From Telluria antibiotica (GTDB lineage Bacteria > Pseudomonadota > Gammaproteobacteria > Burkholderiales > Burkholderiaceae_D), in assembly GCF_011682055.1 (NCBI RefSeq), contig NZ_JAAQOM010000015.1, positions 1 to 64,000 on the forward strand: DNA of 64,000 nt, written 5' to 3'. Under the pieces are notes generated by a model. The model ran no database searches. It was not told the origin of the DNA and saw only the letters and a program-made list of their open reading frames with translations. Every line of letters begins with the position of its first letter. Position 1 is the stretch's first letter. Positions 9,286 to 19,899 of this stretch are shown here, piece after piece. The translations under genes and the position numbers were made by a program.

Positions 9286-9309
9286 GGCCGCGACGAATCG
9301 CGGCCTTTT
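9286..9309 (+). terminator. Rho-independent terminator after rarA
   Basis: GGCCGCGA at 9286-9293 pairs with TCGCGGCC at 9298-9305 over a CGAA tetraloop and is followed by TTTT. The A-run before the stem gives it weak bidirectional character, so it may also end the convergent beta-helix gene. Confidence 0.85.
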
Positions 9310-9338
9310 CGTTCGTGCCCGCCAGGGCGGGCAACGGC

Positions 9339-10718
9339 TTACTGCGAGGTGCTCGCGTAGCTGCAGGTCTTGGCGACGCCGTGGATCGGATCGCCGAACA
9401 CGCTGTTCGAGCAGTACACCGTACTGGTGAAGGTCTTGTACGCATACTGGCCGTTGGCGCCGTAGCGCACCTGGCGCGTGCCGCTGAAGGAGCAGGTGCT
9501 GCCTTCGGATGCGCAGTACGTCCAGGTATCCGTGCCCGTGGTACCCGTCGTGGACGACGCGCCCATTTCGTAGGCGCCGATGTCGAACGCGCCGCCGCTC
9601 GGACGTGCCGCGCCGAGGAAGTCGGTCGCCGGTGCCCAGTTCGAGGTACCCTTGTTGATCGCCGGCGAAGTGGCCTGCAGGCGATAGTCGCCGGTGCCCG
9701 TCGGGTTGTAGCTGACGAACTGCGGATTCGCGCTGACGGTGTTCGTGGGGCTGCCCACCTTCATGCTGATCCCCGAGCCGTTACCGTAGACGAGGTTGTT
9801 CGCCACGTCGTTGCCCGAGCCGATACACGACACGCCCGAGTAGCAATATTGCAGGATGCTCGCGCGCGGGTTGTTGTAGACGATGTTGTTGACGACCTTG
9901 GTGTTGACCAGCTGCACGCCGCCCGGCGAGTCACCCACACCCGTCACGATGCCGCCGCCCATGCCGGTCGAGCCGTTGGCAAACACGGTGTTGTTCGCAA
10001 TGATCGTGCCGCTCGCGGCGTGCCACAGGTGGATGCCGTATGCGGAGACGCGGTACACGATGTTGTTCATGATCTTGCCGCCCGTGTTGGACGAGTAGAT
10101 GCCTTGCACGCCGTTGCAGCCGCCCGGCGTGCCGATGTCGTGCACGACGTTGCCGATCACGTCGCCGTTCGAACCCGAGTAGGTGGCGTTGACGACACCG
10201 GCGCCGCCGCTGCCCGTGCAACCGCCCGACAGCGTCAGGTTGTGGATGTGGTTGCTCGCGACGAGCGTGTTCGATGCATAGTTCAGGATGCCGAGGCGGC
10301 CGGGACCGGTGATGTCGAAGCCGACGATCTGGACGTAGTTGCCATTATTCGTCCACATCGCTTCGGTACCGCTGCCGACGATCTTGGCGCCCCAGTTGGT
10401 CGTCGACAGGAAGATGATGGGGTTCGTCGACGTGCCGCTGTACGGCGTGGAGACGTTGCCATAATAAGTGCCGGGCGCCACGTGCACGGTGGTGCCGGGC
10501 TTGGCGACCGCGGCCGCCTTGGAGATGGTCTTGAACGGACTGCTCGAGCTGCCCGTGTTGTAGTCCGAACCGGTCGGCGACACGTACAGGTGATAGATGC
10601 TGGTACTCGGGGTCTGCGCGCTCGCGTCGGCGCCGACGGCGGCCAGGAGGACGGCTGCGCTGCAGGCCAGCAGGGCGTTGGTACGGCGGGAGACAGTCGT
10701 GGAAACGGCTTTTTTCAT
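9339..10718 (-). CDS. Secreted right-handed parallel beta-helix protein with Cys-rich C-terminal domain
   Basis: A 459-residue exported protein, signal peptide cleaved near ASA at 34. Residues 40-385 look like a pectate-lyase or chondroitinase-B type parallel beta-helix: LYVSPTGSDYNTG, PFKTISKAAAVAKPGTTVHV, then many short repeats rich in NNIVY, NNTVFANG and GIHLWHA. A Ser/Thr/Gly linker leads to a C-terminal domain (about 395-455) with CASEGSTCSFSG, VRYGANGQY and VFGDPIHGVAK, a module that recurs at the end of secreted bacterial carbohydrate-active proteins and may bind glycans. No specific substrate can be named. It is paralogous to the next gene upstream (11037-12152), which lacks the Cys-rich domain. 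Likely a lyase, epimerase or polymer-binding protein for the adjacent polysaccharide; this is inference. Confidence 0.8.
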   Translation of the reverse strand: MKKAVSTTVSRRTNALLACSAAVLLAAVGADASAQTPSTSIYHLYVSPTGSDYNTGSSSSPFKTISKAAAVAKPGTTVHVAPGTYYGNVSTPYSGTSTNPIIFLSTTNWGAKIVGSGTEAMWTNNGNYVQIVGFDITGPGRLGILNYASNTLVASNHIHNLTLSGGCTGSGGAGVVNATYSGSNGDVIGNVVHDIGTPGGCNGVQGIYSSNTGGKIMNNIVYRVSAYGIHLWHAASGTIIANNTVFANGSTGMGGGIVTGVGDSPGGVQLVNTKVVNNIVYNNPRASILQYCYSGVSCIGSGNDVANNLVYGNGSGISMKVGSPTNTVSANPQFVSYNPTGTGDYRLQATSPAINKGTSNWAPATDFLGAARPSGGAFDIGAYEMGASSTTGTTGTDTWTYCASEGSTCSFSGTRQVRYGANGQYAYKTFTSTVYCSNSVFGDPIHGVAKTCSYASTSQ

Positions 10719-11036
10719 GAGAGGAAGTTCCTTACATCAACAAGTGAATGAGTTACTTTTGAGCGGCGGAAACTTCCTAAGTTCAATCTTTTTTGAAAAA
10801 AATTTTCCCTAGGTATCAAAACGAAAACGGACGTGTAGCACTTGCCAACTGTCCGGGATTGCGCGGTGCGCCTTGTCGGGCGTCGACGGTTGGCGGATTT
10901 GGTGACGAAGAGGGGCCGGTCGCGCGAGGGCGCCGTTGGGGACGTCGATGCGGATTGCGCCCGTGGCCTGCGCGGCGAGGGCGCCAGTCACTGTCCTGCG
11001 AGCTGCACCTGCGTCGGCGCGGTCGGGCTGCCCGCC
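10719..11036. other. Intergenic region between two beta-helix paralogs
   Basis: The part next to 10719 is unusually AT-rich for this genome (10780-10830) and probably holds the promoter and leader of the downstream minus-strand gene, with AAGGAA as ribosome site just before its ATG. The remainder is GC-rich and holds no convincing gene. Confidence 0.6.
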
Positions 11037-12152
11037 TCAGCGCTGCGGACGCGCGCCGATGTCCGGCGCCGCCGCGTTCGCGCCGCGCCGATCGCGCATG
11101 TCGGCCTGCGGCGCCTGCTCCCGCGTGATGCCGCGGCCCCGTGCGGGCGAGCCGCGCCGCAACGCGAAATCTCCGGTGCCGTCGAGACGGAAGCGAACGA
11201 ACATGGGGTCCCGGGCGATCGTGCCGGTGGCCGTGCCGACGAGCATCTCGATGTCGCTGCCGTTGCCGTACACGACGTTGTTGGCGACCACGTTGCCGGC
11301 GCCGACGCACGCCTTGCCCCGATCGCAGTACTGGCGGATCGACGCGCCGGGGTTGCGGTACACGATGTTGTTGATGATGTACGTGCCGCTCAGGACGACC
11401 CCGCCCGGACTGTCGCCCGTGCCGGCCACGATGCCGCCGCCGACCTGCGCCGATCCGTTCGCGAACACCGTGTTGTTGGCGACGAGGACACGGTCGGCTG
11501 CATGCCACAGGTGGATACCCCAGGCCGAGGCGCGGTAGACGATATTGTCGTGGATGTTGCCGCGCAGGTTCGAGTAATAAATGCCGTGGACGCCGGCGCA
11601 CGTGCCGGGTACGCCGATGTCATGGACGAGGTTGCCTGAAATCTCGGCATCGGTCGCCGTGTAGTTCGCGTTGACGATGCCGCCGCCGCCGTTGCCCGTG
11701 CAGCCGCCCGACAGCGCCAGGTCGTGGACGTGGTTGCCGGCGATGCGCACGTCGGATGCATAGTTGAGGATGCCGATGCGCCCGCTGCCGCTGATGTCGA
11801 AGCCGGCGATCTCGACGTGGCCGCCGCGGTTGTCCCAGACGGCCCCGGTGCCGCCACCGACGATCTTCGCCTGGCGGGGTGTGCTCGACACGTAGCGTAT
11901 CCAGGCGGCGGCATCGCCGTGCGCGGCGGACCGGATGTTTTCGCGGTAGGTCCCGGGCGCGACCAGGACCGTCGTGCCCGCCGTCGCGGCCGCGGCGGCG
12001 GCCCGGATCGTGCGCAGCGGCGCCCGCCGCGTGCCGGGATTGTGGTCGTCGCCGTCCGGGGCCACGTACAGCGCACGGGCCGATTGCGCACCGGCGCGGC
12101 CCGCGACGGCGGCGCAGGCGAGCAGCACGAACAGGCGGGGCAGGGACGGCAT
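11037..12152 (-). CDS. Secreted parallel beta-helix protein, paralog without the C-terminal domain
   Basis: A 371-residue exported protein with a signal peptide ending near GAQ. It aligns along its length with the helix part of the 9339-10718 protein, sharing APGTYREN, KIVGGGTGAVWDN, GILNYAS, LSGGCTGNGG, YGIHLWHA/WGIHLWHA and NNTVFANGS. It stops after the helix, so the Cys-rich tail of its paralog is absent. The start is placed at the second Met (12152) because AAAGG lies 6-7 bases upstream of it but abuts the first Met at 12158. It reads away from the flippase gene, so a divergent promoter region lies at 12153-12395. Function unknown beyond a probable role on extracellular polysaccharide. 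Confidence 0.78.
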   Translation of the reverse strand: MPSLPRLFVLLACAAVAGRAGAQSARALYVAPDGDDHNPGTRRAPLRTIRAAAAAATAGTTVLVAPGTYRENIRSAAHGDAAAWIRYVSSTPRQAKIVGGGTGAVWDNRGGHVEIAGFDISGSGRIGILNYASDVRIAGNHVHDLALSGGCTGNGGGGIVNANYTATDAEISGNLVHDIGVPGTCAGVHGIYYSNLRGNIHDNIVYRASAWGIHLWHAADRVLVANNTVFANGSAQVGGGIVAGTGDSPGGVVLSGTYIINNIVYRNPGASIRQYCDRGKACVGAGNVVANNVVYGNGSDIEMLVGTATGTIARDPMFVRFRLDGTGDFALRRGSPARGRGITREQAPQADMRDRRGANAAAPDIGARPQR

Positions 12153-12395
12153 GCTCATCCTTTCTACGGTGCCGACCCATGACGACAGGCGAGGCCGCGC
12201 TTCCCCGACTGTATACGCGGTCGCCGGCGATCACTTTGCGCCAGGTCGAACGTGCTCACGTCCGCATTTGCATTTATTTTCAGCAACTGATTCGCCTCCG
12301 ATGCACGCTTGATGCGGCTCAGTTCCGCGCGATTCCTCCATCCCATAATGGCTCGACATGGCAGCCCTTCGGCCGGTGCCGGAAACCCAACGGAT

Positions 12396-13727
12396 ATGCT
12401 GACGCGAATGAAACACCTGCTGGCATCGTTCTCTTTCGGCCGCACGCCGGACGCGCAGTTCGATCTCTCGGCGGCCATCGGCTCGACCTTGTTGCGCCAG
12501 GTCGTCTCGAGCGGCTTGTACTTCGTTGCCTTGTGGATCACGACGCGCCGGCTCGGTCCGCACGACAATGGCCTGCTCGTCACGGCGCTGCTGCTGCCGC
12601 AGACGCTGTATGCGCTCCTGAACCTGGGCATCGGGCCGAGCCATGTGTTCCACCTGAGCAGCGGCAGCGGCAGTCCCCGCGCCATGCGCCGCATGAACTG
12701 GTCTCTGGCGTTCGCGCTGTGGGGAAGCGTCGCGCTGGCGCTGGCGTTTGCCAGCGAACCGTTCGTCGCGCACTACCTGCCCGGCACCGCCAAGTCCACG
12801 GCGTTGTACGCCAGCCTGCTGTTTCCGATGATGCTGCTGGCCGCGTGGACGTCGGCGCTGCTGCAGGGCGCGCGCGACTACGCCGCGTACAACAGGACGG
12901 CGCTCGTCCAGCCGTCCGCCTTCTTCCTGGGCGTGCTCGTGCTGGGCGGGCTGCACGCCGTCACCGTGCCGGCGGTGCTGGCCTGCCACGTCCTGAGCCA
13001 GGGTGCGCTCTGGCTGGCCGGCGAGGCAGGGGTGCGGCGCCATGCCGCGCCGCCCGCGCGGCCGGGGCCGACGTTCGGCGCGGCAATCGGGTTCGGGCTG
13101 CGCGCCCACCTCAGCAACGTGATCACGTTTCTCAACTACCGGATCGCGTTGTATCTGGTGAGCTTCCTGCTCGACCCGACCGCGGCCGGCCAATATGCGC
13201 TGTCGATCCAGCTGGCCGAAGTGTTGTGGCTCATCGCGGGCGCTGCGTCCGTGATCGTGTTTCCCGAGTCGGCCGCGCATGCGAGCACGCCGGCGGCGCT
13301 GCGGGCGATGGTCCGGCGGGTCGCACTGTCGGTCTTCAAGTTCACGGCGCTGGGGGCATTGCTGGCGGGCGCGCTGGCACCTGCCGTCATCCCGTGGGTG
13401 TTCGGCCGGGCTTACGGAGGCGCCGTGCTGCCGTTCGTGATCCTGTTGCCGGGTGTCGTCACGTGGAGCTACATGAGTGTCGTCGCCAACTCGCTCGCCG
13501 GCATGGGCTGCCAGCGCGTGAACATCCTGGGCGCACTGCTGTCGCTGACGCTCAACAGCACCGGGTGCCTGCTCGCGATTCCCATATGGGGCATGCGCGG
13601 CGCGGCGCTCGCGTCCACCGTTGCGTTCGCCGTGACCGCGTCGTACACGGCCATCATGTACTACCGCATCATGGCCGATCGTGTCGCCCGGACGGCGGCC
13701 GGCATCCACGCGCGACAGCCCGGTTGA
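12396..13727 (+). CDS. Wzx-like polysaccharide flippase (MOP superfamily)
   Basis: Integral membrane protein of about 443 residues with 12-14 hydrophobic helices. The pattern is of the polysaccharide-transport branch of the MATE/MOP superfamily: an early STLLRQVVSSGLYFVALWITTRR with GPHDNGLL, and later LSNVITFLNYRIALYLVSF. It would flip lipid-linked sugar repeat units across the inner membrane. The start is uncertain: ATG 12396 has GGAAA 10 bases upstream, ATG 12408 (MKHLLASF) is also possible, and the frame is open to 12309. It heads a tight group with the glycosyltransferase (9-base gap) and a Wzy-like polymerase. Confidence 0.82.
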   Translation: MLTRMKHLLASFSFGRTPDAQFDLSAAIGSTLLRQVVSSGLYFVALWITTRRLGPHDNGLLVTALLLPQTLYALLNLGIGPSHVFHLSSGSGSPRAMRRMNWSLAFALWGSVALALAFASEPFVAHYLPGTAKSTALYASLLFPMMLLAAWTSALLQGARDYAAYNRTALVQPSAFFLGVLVLGGLHAVTVPAVLACHVLSQGALWLAGEAGVRRHAAPPARPGPTFGAAIGFGLRAHLSNVITFLNYRIALYLVSFLLDPTAAGQYALSIQLAEVLWLIAGAASVIVFPESAAHASTPAALRAMVRRVALSVFKFTALGALLAGALAPAVIPWVFGRAYGGAVLPFVILLPGVVTWSYMSVVANSLAGMGCQRVNILGALLSLTLNSTGCLLAIPIWGMRGAALASTVAFAVTASYTAIMYYRIMADRVARTAAGIHARQPG

Positions 13728-13736
13728 GGCAGAGCC

Positions 13737-15095
13737 ATGCCATCCGGAACCCTGCTGATGGTCACTTCGCTTTACCCGTACGGGCAGGGTGAAGCGTTCG
13801 TGGCGGCCGAGCTCGAGTCTCTCGCGTGCCGGTTCGACCGCATCGAGCTCGTGCCGATCTTCCATGATCCCGACGACGTCGCACGGCCCGTCGCCCATCC
13901 GGTCGACCTCGGATATTCGGCGCAGCGCTGGGGCGTCTTGCGGGCGTGGCACGTGGCGGGGGCACTGTTGAGCGGACTCGCCCGGTACCGGTGGCGCGCC
14001 GACCTCGGCTTCATCCTGCGCCAGCGCAGCAAGCTGGAGAACTTGACGGAACTCGTGCGGACGATCTACCGCGCGCGCCTGTTCGAGCGCTTCCTGGCCA
14101 GCCGTGCGCGCCGCGGCGAGCGCGTCGACGTCATCTATTTCTATTGGCTGCTGCCCGAGATCCTCGGCGCGCTGCAGTTTCGCGCCGCCAGCGGGGCCGC
14201 CGTGCGCATCGTCAGCCGCGCGCACGGCGGCGACCTCTACGAAGACCGCAAGGCGGGTGGCTACGCGGGACTGCGGCACGCCATCCTTGCCGGCATCGAC
14301 GACGTGTACTGTGTGTCCCGCCACGGCCGACGCTATCTCGCCGGCGCCTTTCCCGCGCTGGCCGCAAAATTCCACGTCGCCCGGCTCGGCGTCCACGATC
14401 CGGGCCGGCTGAACCGCGGGCCGTCCGGCGGCCCGTTGGAAATCGTCTCCTGTTCCTTCGTCGTGCCCGGCAAGCGCCTGCATCTCGTCGTCGATGCGAT
14501 CGCGTGCCTGCTCGCGGCCGATCCGGCGCTGGCTGTGCGCTGGACGCACGTCGGCGACGGTCCGCTGTTCGACGACCTGCGCGCGTATGCCCGCGCGCGC
14601 CTGGGCGCACGTGCGCAGGCTGTGTTCAAGGGGTATCTGACACCGGCGGAACTGCGGACGCTGTATCGCGAGGAATCGTTCGACGTCATCGTCAACGTGA
14701 GTGACAACGAAGGCATCCCCGTCAGCCTGATGGAAGCCAGCGCGGCAGGCATACCGATGGTGGCGACCGACGTCGGCGCCAGCGCCGAGATCGTCAACGC
14801 CGCCAACGGCGTCCTGATTCCGGCGGATGCCGACGTGCCGACGATCGCGGCCGCGCTGCATCGCTTCGCCGACCGTCGCGCGGCGCATGCCTGCCGCCAC
14901 GCGGCGCGCGCCTGGTGGGAAGTTCGTTACGACGCGACCGTCAATTACGCGCTGTTCGGTCGTGCGCTGGGCGGGCCAGCACATGCCGCCGCGTGCGCGG
15001 AGGCGCCCGATGCCGAGCCAGCGTGCGGCAGCGGGGCGGGCGCGCACGCTTCGTCGAGGATGCGCCCATGCACCCGGCTGCACGACGGCGAGTGA
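13737..15095 (+). CDS. Glycosyltransferase, GT4 family
   Basis: A 452-residue retaining glycosyltransferase with a GT-B fold. The C-terminal donor half (about 240-390) has SFVVPGKRLHLVVDA, HVGDGPLFDDL and the EX7E motif EGIPVSLME in DNEGIPVSLMEASAAG, followed by ATDVGASAEIV, all typical of family GT4. It probably adds one sugar to a lipid-linked repeat unit at the cytosolic membrane face; donor and acceptor cannot be read. It begins 9 bases after the flippase gene with GAGG upstream. The last 40 residues are low-complexity (Ala/Gly/His) and overlap the following gene by 28 bases, suggesting translational coupling. Confidence 0.88.
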   Translation: MPSGTLLMVTSLYPYGQGEAFVAAELESLACRFDRIELVPIFHDPDDVARPVAHPVDLGYSAQRWGVLRAWHVAGALLSGLARYRWRADLGFILRQRSKLENLTELVRTIYRARLFERFLASRARRGERVDVIYFYWLLPEILGALQFRAASGAAVRIVSRAHGGDLYEDRKAGGYAGLRHAILAGIDDVYCVSRHGRRYLAGAFPALAAKFHVARLGVHDPGRLNRGPSGGPLEIVSCSFVVPGKRLHLVVDAIACLLAADPALAVRWTHVGDGPLFDDLRAYARARLGARAQAVFKGYLTPAELRTLYREESFDVIVNVSDNEGIPVSLMEASAAGIPMVATDVGASAEIVNAANGVLIPADADVPTIAAALHRFADRRAAHACRHAARAWWEVRYDATVNYALFGRALGGPAHAAACAEAPDAEPACGSGAGAHASSRMRPCTRLHDGE

Positions 15096-16255
15096 AAGGC
15101 AGGGTGGCGTTCGTCGCCTTGTTCGGCGCGCTGTTCCTGCTGTTCACCCCGTTCGAACAGGGCGGCCAGAACCCGTCGATGTTCCCGAAATATTTTTCCG
15201 CGGGCGCGTCGTTTGTGGCGCTCGTCCCGCTGTTCGCGATCACGAAGGTGCGCTTTCGCGCCGAAACGCGTCTGCTCCTCGTGGTGCTGGCCATGGTGGC
15301 GTTTCACTCGCTGGTCGTCAGTCCCGTGCCTTTCCATTTCACGCTGCTGATCGTCCTGAACACGCTGCTGGCCGCGTTCATCTACGAGGCCAGTTTCACG
15401 TGGCGGTCGGAATTCGTGTCGGCGGTCGGCTGGCTGCTGCTCGTCAATGCCGCCATGATCACCGTCCAGGCCCTGCTGTTCTATCTGGCGGGCGGACCGA
15501 TCGTCGATTTCCACAAGATGATCTTTGGCTCGGACAGTCGCTTCGTCGAGGATTTCCTGCACATCGCCCGCTTCTCCGGGTTGCAGGTCGAACCGGGTAC
15601 CTACGCGAACTACATGGGATGCCTGGCGGCGATCCTCATCCTGTCATCGGCGTTCACCGAGCGGCTCGTCGTGACGTCGTTCATGGCCGTGCTGTCCGTC
15701 TTCATGACGAATTCGGGCTCGTCGATCTATTTCGTGCCCGTGCTCATCGTGCTGTTCGGCTACGTGTGGCGGTCGAAAGTGCGCGTCGTGCACCTGCTCG
15801 TCCTCGTCGGCGCCGTGCTTGGGTACATGGCCGTGTCCGGCGTGGTGGAGCACCTCGAGACCCGCTTCCTGGAGCATGACGATGGGAGCCTGCTGCATCG
15901 CGTCGAGGGCGTGCACGCGTGGACGGCGCTGAGCCTGGACGAGAAATTCATTGGCGTCGGCTTCGGCGCCGACCCGTGCGTGCGCTGTTACTACCAGGAC
16001 ATCGGCATGGTCTTCAACCTGCTGACCCGTGGCGGCGGCATCGTCACGCTGGCGTTCGCGCTGATGGTCGGCCGCATGCTCGTGGCCAACGGGTTCGTGC
16101 TCGGCGTCATCCTGGTCCTCATTCCCATCAACGAGAAGATGTTCTTTTACGATGCTGCGATCTGGCTGTTTTTCCTGTTTGCGATGACGCATCGTGCCGA
16201 GGTGCCGCCACGTCCCGGCCCGGTGTCCGCCGCTGAGGGGGCGCGGCCGGCGTGA
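15068..16255 (+). CDS. O-antigen ligase/Wzy-like polysaccharide polymerase
   Basis: A 395-residue polytopic membrane protein with about 11 hydrophobic segments and a periplasmic loop containing GLQVEPGTYANYMG, the arrangement seen in Wzy and WaaL-type proteins. It probably joins repeat units delivered by the neighbouring flippase. The start at ATG 15068 has GAGGA 7 bases upstream and lies inside the end of the glycosyltransferase gene. The sequence is too divergent to decide between polymerase and ligase. It ends about 150 bases before serS, closing the accessory block. Confidence 0.78.
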   Translation: MHPAARRRVKGRVAFVALFGALFLLFTPFEQGGQNPSMFPKYFSAGASFVALVPLFAITKVRFRAETRLLLVVLAMVAFHSLVVSPVPFHFTLLIVLNTLLAAFIYEASFTWRSEFVSAVGWLLLVNAAMITVQALLFYLAGGPIVDFHKMIFGSDSRFVEDFLHIARFSGLQVEPGTYANYMGCLAAILILSSAFTERLVVTSFMAVLSVFMTNSGSSIYFVPVLIVLFGYVWRSKVRVVHLLVLVGAVLGYMAVSGVVEHLETRFLEHDDGSLLHRVEGVHAWTALSLDEKFIGVGFGADPCVRCYYQDIGMVFNLLTRGGGIVTLAFALMVGRMLVANGFVLGVILVLIPINEKMFFYDAAIWLFFLFAMTHRAEVPPRPGPVSAAEGARPA

Positions 16256-16406
16256 CGAACGCGCGCGGCGGCGCAGGTGGCATTTCTTGCGGGCGCCCGA
16301 CGCCGGCGATGTTGCGGGGGCAAAAGTTCGGTGCCCGGCCATGGTTTGCGGCTTGCGACTTGGTACAATTGCGCTTTCGATATCCCACCCTGCAACAATC
16401 CCGACA

Positions 16407-17696
<1,290 letters not shown>

Positions 17697-17718
17697 CGCG
17701 CGTTTGCGCATTTAGCCC

Positions 17719-17747
17719 TTCCGTTTTTGCTGGAGGCCGTCTATAAT
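17719..17747 (+). promoter_or_regulatory. Promoter of first tRNA-Ser copy
   Basis: TATAAT at 17742-17747 with a weak -35 (TTCCGT, 17719-17724) at 17-base spacing. The -10 lies at the very start of the sequence shared with the second tRNA copy; the -35 lies outside it and differs between the two. Confidence 0.65.
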
Positions 17748-17775
17748 GCGGCCTCACGCGAAACGACCGCGACAC

Positions 17776-17865
<90 letters not shown>

Positions 17866-17875
17866 AAACAAAACA

Positions 17876-17898
17876 GGCTCCCATCGGGAGCCTTTTTT
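17876..17898 (+). terminator. Terminator of tRNA-Ser copy 1
   Basis: GGCTCCC and GGGAGCC (17876-17892) form a 7-base-pair stem over ATC, followed by six T. Confidence 0.88.
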
Positions 17899-17928
17899 GT
17901 TTTGCGGGAGAGAGCAGGGCGCCTGCGC

Positions 17929-17988
17929 GCCCTTCGAGTCCCACCACGCAGGGCGCCTGCGCGCCCTGCGTGGTGGGACTCGAAGGGC
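17929..17988. repeat. Perfect 28-base-arm hairpin
   Basis: Positions 17929-17956 are the exact reverse complement of 17961-17988, with only CTGC between. The outer part of the arms reads CCTTCGAGTCCCACCACG. The second tRNA cassette contains only one arm of it (with one base change), so the palindrome probably arose by inverted duplication in this copy. Confidence 0.9.
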
Positions 17989-18460
17989 TGGGCTTGCAAG
18001 CCCAGCCCTCCCGAATCGCCCGTTTGCCGTCCGCAAGGCGGACGGCGTCGCGCGCCGAGGGCGCGCGCTGCAAAGCGAAAAGACGCGAGCAAGAAGCAGC
18101 ATCGCCTTGCGACGCAGTTCCGCTCCGCCGGACCGGCGCCGGCCCGGTCCAGCGATCACCCATTTCCTGCCCGCCCCGCGCTCCGAAGCCAAAAACCACG
18201 AAAAGAGCAGCACCGCAGCGCACCCGCGTCCCGCCCCGCGAGACCGCCACCACCCATCCGCCGGTCACCCACCGGCCCCGCGCCCGATCCCCCATCAGCC
18301 CTGAAGCCCTTTCCTCACCGCACCCGCCCTCAGTAACACGGACGTCAACAATCCTTCAACAATCCGCACACGAACAGCAATCCACGTGATTCGGACTATC
18401 TCCCAAGCACCGTCTCTTTCTACCCTGTACGTCCGTCCATAACAACAACGAGGAGATCCC

Positions 18461-19723
18461 TTGAGAGTTTCACCCCTGCTCTGCGCCCCGATGCTCGCCC
18501 TGCTGTTCGCAGCCTGCGCCAGCGGCGGCTCCGCATCGTCCGCCGCAACCCCCGCCAGCACCATGACACCAGCGCCGGTGCCCACGCCAACGACGACCGC
18601 CGCCCTGTACCCGAGCTACAACCCGAATCCGGTGCCGGCCGACACGACGGGCATGTCGCACAACGCCCAGCAGATCGCATCATCGATCCGCATCGGCTTC
18701 AACATCGGCAATACGATGGAAGCGATCGGCGGCGAAACGGCATGGGGCAACCCGCCGGTGTCGAACGCGCTGATCCAGGCCGTCAAGCAGGCCGGGTTCA
18801 ACGCGATCCGCCTGCCGGTGGCGTGGGACCAGTATGCGGACCAGAAGACGGGGCAGATCAGCGCCACGTGGCTCGCCCGTGTGAAGCAGGTCGTCCAGTA
18901 TTGCGTCGACAACGACCTGTATGTTCTCGTCAACGTTCACTGGGACGGCGGCTGGCTGGAAAAGAACATCACGGCCGACAAGAAGGATGCCGTGAACGCG
19001 AAGCAGAAGGCGTACTGGGAACAGATCGCCACGACCTTGCGCGATTTCGACGAGCACGTGATGTTCGCCAGCGCCAACGAGCCGGACACGAAGGACGCGA
19101 CGGGGATGGCAATCCTGATGAGCCATCACCAGACGTTCGTCGACGCCGTACGCGCGACCGGCGGCAGGAACGCCTACAGGGTGCTGGTCGTGCAGGGTCC
19201 CCAGACCAACATCGACCTGTCGGTCAAGCTGATGCCCACGCTGCCGGCCGATAAGCTGGCGGGCCGGCTGATGGCCGAGATCCATTTCTACGATCCGTTC
19301 AACTTTGTCTTGATGACGAAGGATGAAACGTGGGGCAATCAGGCGTATTACTGGGGCGCGCCGAATCACTCCACGACTGACGCGAAGCGCAACTCGGCCT
19401 GGGGCGAGGAAGATTACGTCGATGCGCAATTCGCCAGTCTGAAGAAAACCTTCATCGACAAGGGCATCCCCGTCGTGCTGGGCGAATTCGCCGCCCAGCG
19501 CCGCACGAACCTGACGGGCGACGCGCTCGCGCTGCACCTCCGGTCGCGCAACTACTACCATACCTATGTCGTGAAGAAGGCCGCTGCGAATGGCGTCGCG
19601 CCATTCTTCTGGGACGTCGGCGCGCCGGACGACCAGTCGGGCAGCATCTTCGACCGCAGGACGACCCAGGTGCGGGGCCAGCAGACGCTGGATGCGCTGA
19701 TGGCGGGCTTGCCGCCGAAATGA
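18461..19723 (+). CDS. GH5 family endoglucanase-like lipoprotein
   Basis: A 420-residue glycoside hydrolase of family 5, which hydrolyses beta-1,4-glucans or related polymers. A lipobox LFAAC puts the lipidated Cys at 19, so the enzyme is a membrane-anchored lipoprotein with a Thr/Pro-rich spacer (28-62). The catalytic domain shows GFNIGNTMEA, AIRLPVAWDQY, LVNVHWDG, the acid/base Glu207 in SANEPD, AEIHFYDPF, and the nucleophile Glu342 in VVLGEFA. Translation starts at TTG 18461, supported by AGGAG 5 bases upstream. The gene sits alone between two identical tRNA-Ser cassettes, which suggests later insertion or duplication at a tRNA locus. Substrate specificity (cellulose, xyloglucan, mannan) cannot be read. 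Confidence 0.92.
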   Translation: MRVSPLLCAPMLALLFAACASGGSASSAATPASTMTPAPVPTPTTTAALYPSYNPNPVPADTTGMSHNAQQIASSIRIGFNIGNTMEAIGGETAWGNPPVSNALIQAVKQAGFNAIRLPVAWDQYADQKTGQISATWLARVKQVVQYCVDNDLYVLVNVHWDGGWLEKNITADKKDAVNAKQKAYWEQIATTLRDFDEHVMFASANEPDTKDATGMAILMSHHQTFVDAVRATGGRNAYRVLVVQGPQTNIDLSVKLMPTLPADKLAGRLMAEIHFYDPFNFVLMTKDETWGNQAYYWGAPNHSTTDAKRNSAWGEEDYVDAQFASLKKTFIDKGIPVVLGEFAAQRRTNLTGDALALHLRSRNYYHTYVVKKAAANGVAPFFWDVGAPDDQSGSIFDRRTTQVRGQQTLDALMAGLPPK

Positions 19724-19741
19724 TGGATTGGTGGGCAGGCC

Positions 19742-19770
19742 TTGCGATTCTCCTACCCACCGTCTATAAT
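19742..19770 (+). promoter_or_regulatory. Promoter of second tRNA-Ser copy
   Basis: TTGCGA (19742-19747), 17 bases, TATAAT (19765-19770). The -10 lies inside the duplicated segment and the -35 outside it. Confidence 0.75.
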
Positions 19771-19799
19771 GCGGCCTTCACGCGAAACGACCGCGACAC

Positions 19800-19889
<90 letters not shown>

Positions 19890-19899
19890 AAACAAAACA

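Noticed and set aside
10816..11601. Arg-rich minus-strand frame overlapping the second beta-helix gene
   Set aside because: The recognisable beta-helix motifs are in the other minus-strand frame (11037-12152).
18295..18683. Minus-strand frames over the GH5 upstream region and N-terminus
   Set aside because: No motif or ribosome site; shadows of the GH5 signal and linker sequence.
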